From: Flavobacteriales bacterium UBA2426
GTDB lineage: Bacteria > Bacteroidota > Bacteroidia > Flavobacteriales_F > PHOS-HE28
Length of the DNA: 9,365 bases
Assembly: GCA_002342985.1 (NCBI GenBank)
Contig: DDRC01000014.1
Span: 395-9,759 of the forward strand
Direction of reading: 5' to 3'
Shown here: positions 6,212-9,365 of the stretch, in pieces
Numbering within the stretch: the first letter of the stretch is position 1
Layout: every line of letters starts with the position of its first letter
Made by a program: the position numbers and the translations under genes
Notes under the pieces: generated by a model
The model's database searches: none
Told to the model about the DNA's origin: nothing
Seen by the model: only the letters and a program-made list of their open reading frames with translations

Positions 6212-7113
6212 TTCGCCACCTGCCGCACGCTGCCATCGATAAACAGCGATGGGATGAGGCCTTGGGGGCCTGCGCCAACCGTCTCTGGTACGCCCAGAGC
6301 TGGGTGCTCGATCGCGTCAGCCCGGGCTGGGAGGCACTCCTTGATGAGGAGCAGGGGGCCATGATGCCGCTTACCCGGCGCCGCAAGTGGGGTATCGACT
6401 ACCTCTTCCAACCGCTCGGTGTCCAGCAGCTTGGCGTGTTCGCCTCGCAGCCCGATGAGGGCCTTGAAGCCGCCTTTCTGGAGCGCATGCCGTCGCGATT
6501 CCGCTACGCCGACATCCAGCTGAACGAGGCCATGGGAGCCGGTCCATTCAAGGGTTTCACGCAGCATCAGCGCACCAACCAGGTGCTCAGCCTAGGGCAG
6601 CCGATCGCTGCATTGCGTGCCGCCTACTCTCCGAATCACCGGAGGAACCTCCGTGCAGCGGATCACGGCCTCCTGACCGATACGATGCCCGTATCGGAGT
6701 TCGTCGCGCTCTTCCGTAGCACCACCGGTGCTCGTTTCGGCCCCGGTGCCGTGCGCGGCCTTGAGGCCTTCGGCGAGGCACTGGCCGAGGGCGTGGCCCG
6801 CGGTCAATGCGAGGTGGTGGCGCTCAGCGATGGCTCGGCACGCATCGCTGCGGCCTGCTTCGCCACCTGGGGCGGGCGTACCATCCTGCTGAAGGCTGCC
6901 AATACCGTGGCCGGCCAGCGCGCAAGGGCCATGTTCCGGATCGTGGATGCCTGGATCGCGCAGCATGCCGGGCAACCCCTGCTCATGGATTTCGCGGGAT
7001 CCGAAACGCCCAGCGTGGCGCGCTTCAATGCGGGCTTCGGTGCGCAGCCCAGGGTATATTTACGCCTGGTGCGGAACCGTCTACCGGCCCCCCTACGATT
7101 AATCAAGCGATAG
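6208..7113 (+). CDS. FemAB/GNAT-like acyltransferase family protein
   Basis: A 301-residue protein with the two-lobed look of FemAB-like (Acetyltransf_6-type) GNAT proteins. The N-terminal lobe has YAQSWVLDRV (28-37) and MMPLTRRRKWGIDYLFQPL (52-70). The C-terminal lobe holds ILLKAANTVAGQRARAMFR (226-244), resembling the cofactor/helix region, and LLMDFAGSETPSVARFN (258-274) followed by GFGAQPRVY, the usual family ending. Known relatives transfer amino acids or acyl groups to peptidoglycan or glycans. Donor and acceptor here are unknown. It is translationally coupled to the deacetylase, which suggests that both act on the same glycan. The last 20 codons use AT-rich triplets, including two TTA codons, unlike the rest of the gene. 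Confidence 0.7.
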   Translation: MIRHLPHAAIDKQRWDEALGACANRLWYAQSWVLDRVSPGWEALLDEEQGAMMPLTRRRKWGIDYLFQPLGVQQLGVFASQPDEGLEAAFLERMPSRFRYADIQLNEAMGAGPFKGFTQHQRTNQVLSLGQPIAALRAAYSPNHRRNLRAADHGLLTDTMPVSEFVALFRSTTGARFGPGAVRGLEAFGEALAEGVARGQCEVVALSDGSARIAAACFATWGGRTILLKAANTVAGQRARAMFRIVDAWIAQHAGQPLLMDFAGSETPSVARFNAGFGAQPRVYLRLVRNRLPAPLRLIKR

Positions 7114-7117
7114 CAGC

Positions 7118-7768
7118 ATGGTGTTGGAATTGGCGAAGCAGCGGAGCATCGTGGGGCACTTCCTCGCGGAACTGCGCGATGTGGGGGTGCAGAAGGACCC
7201 GATGCGCTTCAGGCGCAACTTGGAACGGGTGGGGGAGGCATTGGCACTGGAGATGAGCCGCACGCTGGAATACGAAGAGCAGGAGGTGATCACCCCCTTG
7301 GGCGTGGCGCGTGCCCACCTGCTGCGGGAGCAGCCCGTCCTGGCCACCATCCTCCGCGCCGGCCTTCCCCTCCATCAAGGCGTCCTCAATTACTTCGACC
7401 GGGCCGACAGCGCCTTCATCAGCGCCTACCGCAAGCACCGCAAGGGAGAGGACGGATTCGACATCGAGGTGGAGTATCTGAGCAGCCCGTCCATAGCCGA
7501 CCGGGTGCTCGTGCTCTGCGATCCCATGCTCGCCACTGGCCAGAGCATGGTGCTGGTGTATCGGGCGCTGCTGCGGCACGGCGCACCCAAGGCGCTTCAT
7601 GTGGTGACGGCCATCGCCAGCAGCGAAGGACTGGAGCACGCCAGGCTCCACCTGCCGGCCGGCACGCGGTTCTGGGTCGGGGCCATCGATGATGAGATGA
7701 CGGCTCAAGCCTACATCGTGCCCGGGCTTGGCGATGCCGGCGACCTGGCCTACGGCCGAAAGGTGTAA
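7118..7768 (+). CDS. upp: Uracil phosphoribosyltransferase
   Basis: A 216-residue enzyme that makes UMP from uracil and PRPP in pyrimidine salvage. The PRPP-binding loop is CDPMLATGQS (134-143), RAGLP lies at 80-84, and the uracil-binding tail YIVPGLGDAGDLAYG (199-213) is diagnostic. ITPLGV and the middle region fit Bacteroidota Upp. The ATG lies 4 bases after the preceding stop codon. No strong Shine-Dalgarno is seen, so translation may be coupled to the upstream gene. An AT-rich TATATTTA at 7055-7062 might supply an extra promoter. Confidence 0.96.
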   Translation: MVLELAKQRSIVGHFLAELRDVGVQKDPMRFRRNLERVGEALALEMSRTLEYEEQEVITPLGVARAHLLREQPVLATILRAGLPLHQGVLNYFDRADSAFISAYRKHRKGEDGFDIEVEYLSSPSIADRVLVLCDPMLATGQSMVLVYRALLRHGAPKALHVVTAIASSEGLEHARLHLPAGTRFWVGAIDDEMTAQAYIVPGLGDAGDLAYGRKV

Positions 7769-7771
7769 GCC

Positions 7772-8224
7772 ATGGATGCCTTGGGCGCCATCACCGTGCT
7801 GGGCACCAGCATCGTGAAATTCCTGTTCGCGGCAGCGGTCTCCTACGGGTTCCAGCACACGTTCGCGCAAACGGTCCTGCTGCTCGCGCTGGGCGGAGCG
7901 ATCGGCACGGTGGTCTTCTACCTCCTGGGCTTGCGCCTGCTGCGCTGGCTTCAGCGCCGCTCCCTGCATCGCCGTGCAGCGCGCATCGCGCAGGGACTGC
8001 CGCCGCGGAAGGTGTTCACGCGCACCAATCGCTTCATCGTGCGGGTGAAGCGCACCTACGGGCTGATCGGCCTGGCGGTGATGCCGCCCATACTCTCCAT
8101 CCCGATCACCTCGCTGGTGGCTGCGAAGTACTACGGTCACGATCGGCGCACGCTGCCCTACCTGCTCTCTGCGGTGGTGGCGTGGTCCGTGGTCCTCAGC
8201 ACGGCATGGGGTTTCCTCCGGTGA
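7772..8224 (+). CDS. Small conserved membrane protein of unknown function
   Basis: A 150-residue protein with about four hydrophobic segments (roughly residues 5-25, 33-57, 96-119 and 128-148). Between the second and third lies a very basic stretch (54-95, many Arg), which the positive-inside rule places in the cytoplasm. The third segment contains MPPILSIPITS, a Pro-rich helix hairpin reminiscent of small export or DedA-like proteins, but the resemblance is too short to name a family. AAAGG just upstream (about 7759-7763) is a fair ribosome binding site. It starts 3 bases after upp and overlaps the phosphatase gene by 4 bases (GTGA), so it is co-transcribed with both. Confidence 0.8.
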   Translation: MDALGAITVLGTSIVKFLFAAAVSYGFQHTFAQTVLLLALGGAIGTVVFYLLGLRLLRWLQRRSLHRRAARIAQGLPPRKVFTRTNRFIVRVKRTYGLIGLAVMPPILSIPITSLVAAKYYGHDRRTLPYLLSAVVAWSVVLSTAWGFLR

Positions 8225-8916
8225 AACGCTACGCGCACCTCTTCTTCGATCTGGACCACACGCTGTGGGACTTCACGACCAATTCGCGCACGACGCTCGC
8301 CGAGCTGCACAGCCATCATCGATTGGCCGACCGGGGCATCCAGGACACTGAGGCCTTCGTCGCCGCCTATGAGCGGATCAATGCGCTGCTCTGGGCCGAG
8401 CTCAGCAAGGGCCGCATTCCCAAGGAGGTCCTGCGTGTGCTCCGCTTCCGCCGGGTGCTGCAGCATTTCGGGGTCGCCGATGGCCGGCTCGCGGCCGCCA
8501 TGTCCGCAGATTACCTGGCCCATTGCCCCTTGAAGCCCGGACTGATGCCCGGGGCGCGTGAACTCCTGGCCGAGCTTGAAGGCAGGTACAGGCTCCATAT
8601 CATCACCAACGGCTTCGAGGAGGTGCAGCGCGTGAAGCTCGCCTCCAGCGGCATCGCGGCGCATTTCGATGTGGTGATCACCAGTGAGCGGGCCGGGGCC
8701 CCGAAGCCCCATCCGCGCATCTTCCAGGAGGCGTTGCACCGCTCAGGAGCGGCAGCCGACAACTGCCTTATGATCGGGGACAGCGCCGATGCGGACATGG
8801 CCGGCGCGCGCTGCGCGGGCTGGGATCATGTGCATTTCCACGCGGAGGCCGAGCCGGACCCCGGAGCGACATACCGGGTGGCTCACCTATCGGACCTGCT
8901 GCCCATCCTGGGGTAG
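8221..8916 (+). CDS. yjjG: YjjG-type HAD family noncanonical nucleotidase
   Basis: A 231-residue HAD hydrolase. Motif I is FFDLDHTLWDF, with nucleophile D10 and acid D12. Motif II is ITN with T129. Motif III is K162 in PKPHPRIF. Motif IV is GDSADADMAGA with D187 and D192. The DHTLWDF form and the helical cap (about 17-105) are typical of YjjG/YfnB enzymes, which dephosphorylate pyrimidine nucleotides, including damaged or noncanonical ones. A location after upp fits pyrimidine metabolism. The GTG at 8221 is chosen because it gives the family N-terminus (MKRYAHLFFDLD) and forms a 4-base overlap with the gene before; in-frame upstream starts (8182, 8206) would add unrelated residues. Its 3' end overlaps the convergent gene by 30 bases. 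Confidence 0.88.
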   Translation: MKRYAHLFFDLDHTLWDFTTNSRTTLAELHSHHRLADRGIQDTEAFVAAYERINALLWAELSKGRIPKEVLRVLRFRRVLQHFGVADGRLAAAMSADYLAHCPLKPGLMPGARELLAELEGRYRLHIITNGFEEVQRVKLASSGIAAHFDVVITSERAGAPKPHPRIFQEALHRSGAAADNCLMIGDSADADMAGARCAGWDHVHFHAEAEPDPGATYRVAHLSDLLPILG

Positions 8917-9360
8917 GAGGGCGGCAAGGGTATCGGGCACGAAGAGGTAGTCCATATCGAAATGCTTGCCCGTGATGTGGCTGTACCGGTGGAAATGGAC
9001 GCGGGAAGCGCTCTCCACACGGCCCCGATAGCTGATCTCGCCCTTCTCCGGGCGTGTGATGAAGTACAGGCTGTCGCCCTCCACCCGGGCCATGACATTA
9101 TAGAGGCCCATCGCAGGATTGCCCTTGGTGTCGCGGGTGAGGAAGGCGGGAAGGGTCGATTCAATCTGCTTGGTTCCGTTGACGAGCACCACGCGCCCTT
9201 CCGGCCAGAAGCGCATCAAGTAGCGCAGGTCGCCCCGATCGCACCGGTAATGTCCGTCGTACCGCAGACCGAGCCCCTCGAACGGGCTGGGGCCGCTGTA
9301 AGCGGCCTCACCGCTCGGTTCCTGCATGCCCGAGCCGTCGGCGGCAGGCTTGGAGAGCAT
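8887..9360 (-). CDS. Hypothetical protein, start uncertain, possibly partial
   Basis: At least 157 residues on the minus strand, stop at 8889-8887. The first ATG in the window is at 9360-9358, only five bases from the edge. The frame is open to the edge, so a longer start or a signal peptide may lie outside. I do not recognise the product. After a low-complexity start (about 1-27) there is a beta-rich domain: LRYDGHYRCDRGDLRYLMRF, an EGRVV strand, a SLYFITR strand and a YRGRV...HFHRYSHITGKHF end. This strand pattern resembles small Bacteroidota proteins with a YDGxY...LRFxxDG opening, none of which has a known function. It converges with the phosphatase gene and no terminator is visible between them. 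Confidence 0.7.
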   Translation of the reverse strand: MLSKPAADGSGMQEPSGEAAYSGPSPFEGLGLRYDGHYRCDRGDLRYLMRFWPEGRVVLVNGTKQIESTLPAFLTRDTKGNPAMGLYNVMARVEGDSLYFITRPEKGEISYRGRVESASRVHFHRYSHITGKHFDMDYLFVPDTLAALLPQDGQQVR

Positions 9361-9365
9361 CCTGT

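Noticed and set aside
7103..8140. 345-codon minus-strand open frame opposite upp and the membrane protein
   Set aside because: The plus strand holds an unmistakable upp; the antisense frame is His/Gln/Arg-rich with no domain.
1..9365. CRISPR array, defence system or prophage
   Set aside because: No regularly spaced repeats and no nuclease, integrase, reverse transcriptase or phage structural genes are present.

Overview
The window reads as a chromosomal, housekeeping-plus-envelope segment of a GC-rich member of the Bacteroidota, most likely a Flavobacteriales-type lineage (inference from gene content, not a database match). Two promoters carry the phylum's distinctive form, TTG, 19-20 bases, TAnnTTTG. 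The rpsT, radC, upp and yjjG-like proteins look like Bacteroidota versions. The tRNA has no encoded CCA. No mobile element, CRISPR array, toxin-antitoxin pair or phage gene was seen.

Layout. (1) Bases 1-92, minus strand: first 30 codons of a gene whose N-terminus resembles ribosomal protein S1, with a structured leader upstream. (2) 316-389: tRNA-Arg(CCG), followed at once by a 13-bp GNRA-type hairpin that probably ends its transcript. (3) 492-1283: a WecG/TagA/CpsF (GT26) glycosyltransferase. (4) 1372-2645: a self-contained unit with a strong promoter, a membrane phosphoglycosyltransferase that starts polysaccharide synthesis, and a rho-independent terminator. The enzyme lacks its usual N-terminal membrane helices and has a nine-G tract in its first codons. 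(5) 2657-8916: a promoter, rpsT, a hairpin, then seven same-strand genes that are mostly overlapping or within a few bases: radC, wecB, a DUF7033/CE4-like deacetylase, a FemAB/GNAT-like protein, upp, a small membrane protein and a yjjG-like HAD phosphatase. (6) 8887-9360, minus strand: an unrecognised protein converging on, and overlapping by 30 bases, the end of the phosphatase gene.

How the genes fit together. Four or five genes belong to envelope glycan synthesis. The phosphoglycosyltransferase loads the first sugar on undecaprenyl phosphate. WecB makes UDP-ManNAc, which is the donor for TagA-type GT26 enzymes, and a GT26 gene is present. The deacetylase and FemAB-like proteins could modify the product. 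The rest (S1, S20, tRNA-Arg, RadC, uracil salvage, nucleotide phosphatase) is ordinary housekeeping. I found no convincing wholly new system. The most unusual items are the shortened phosphoglycosyltransferase with its G tract, the GT26/WecB/deacetylase/FemAB association, and several regulatory signals.
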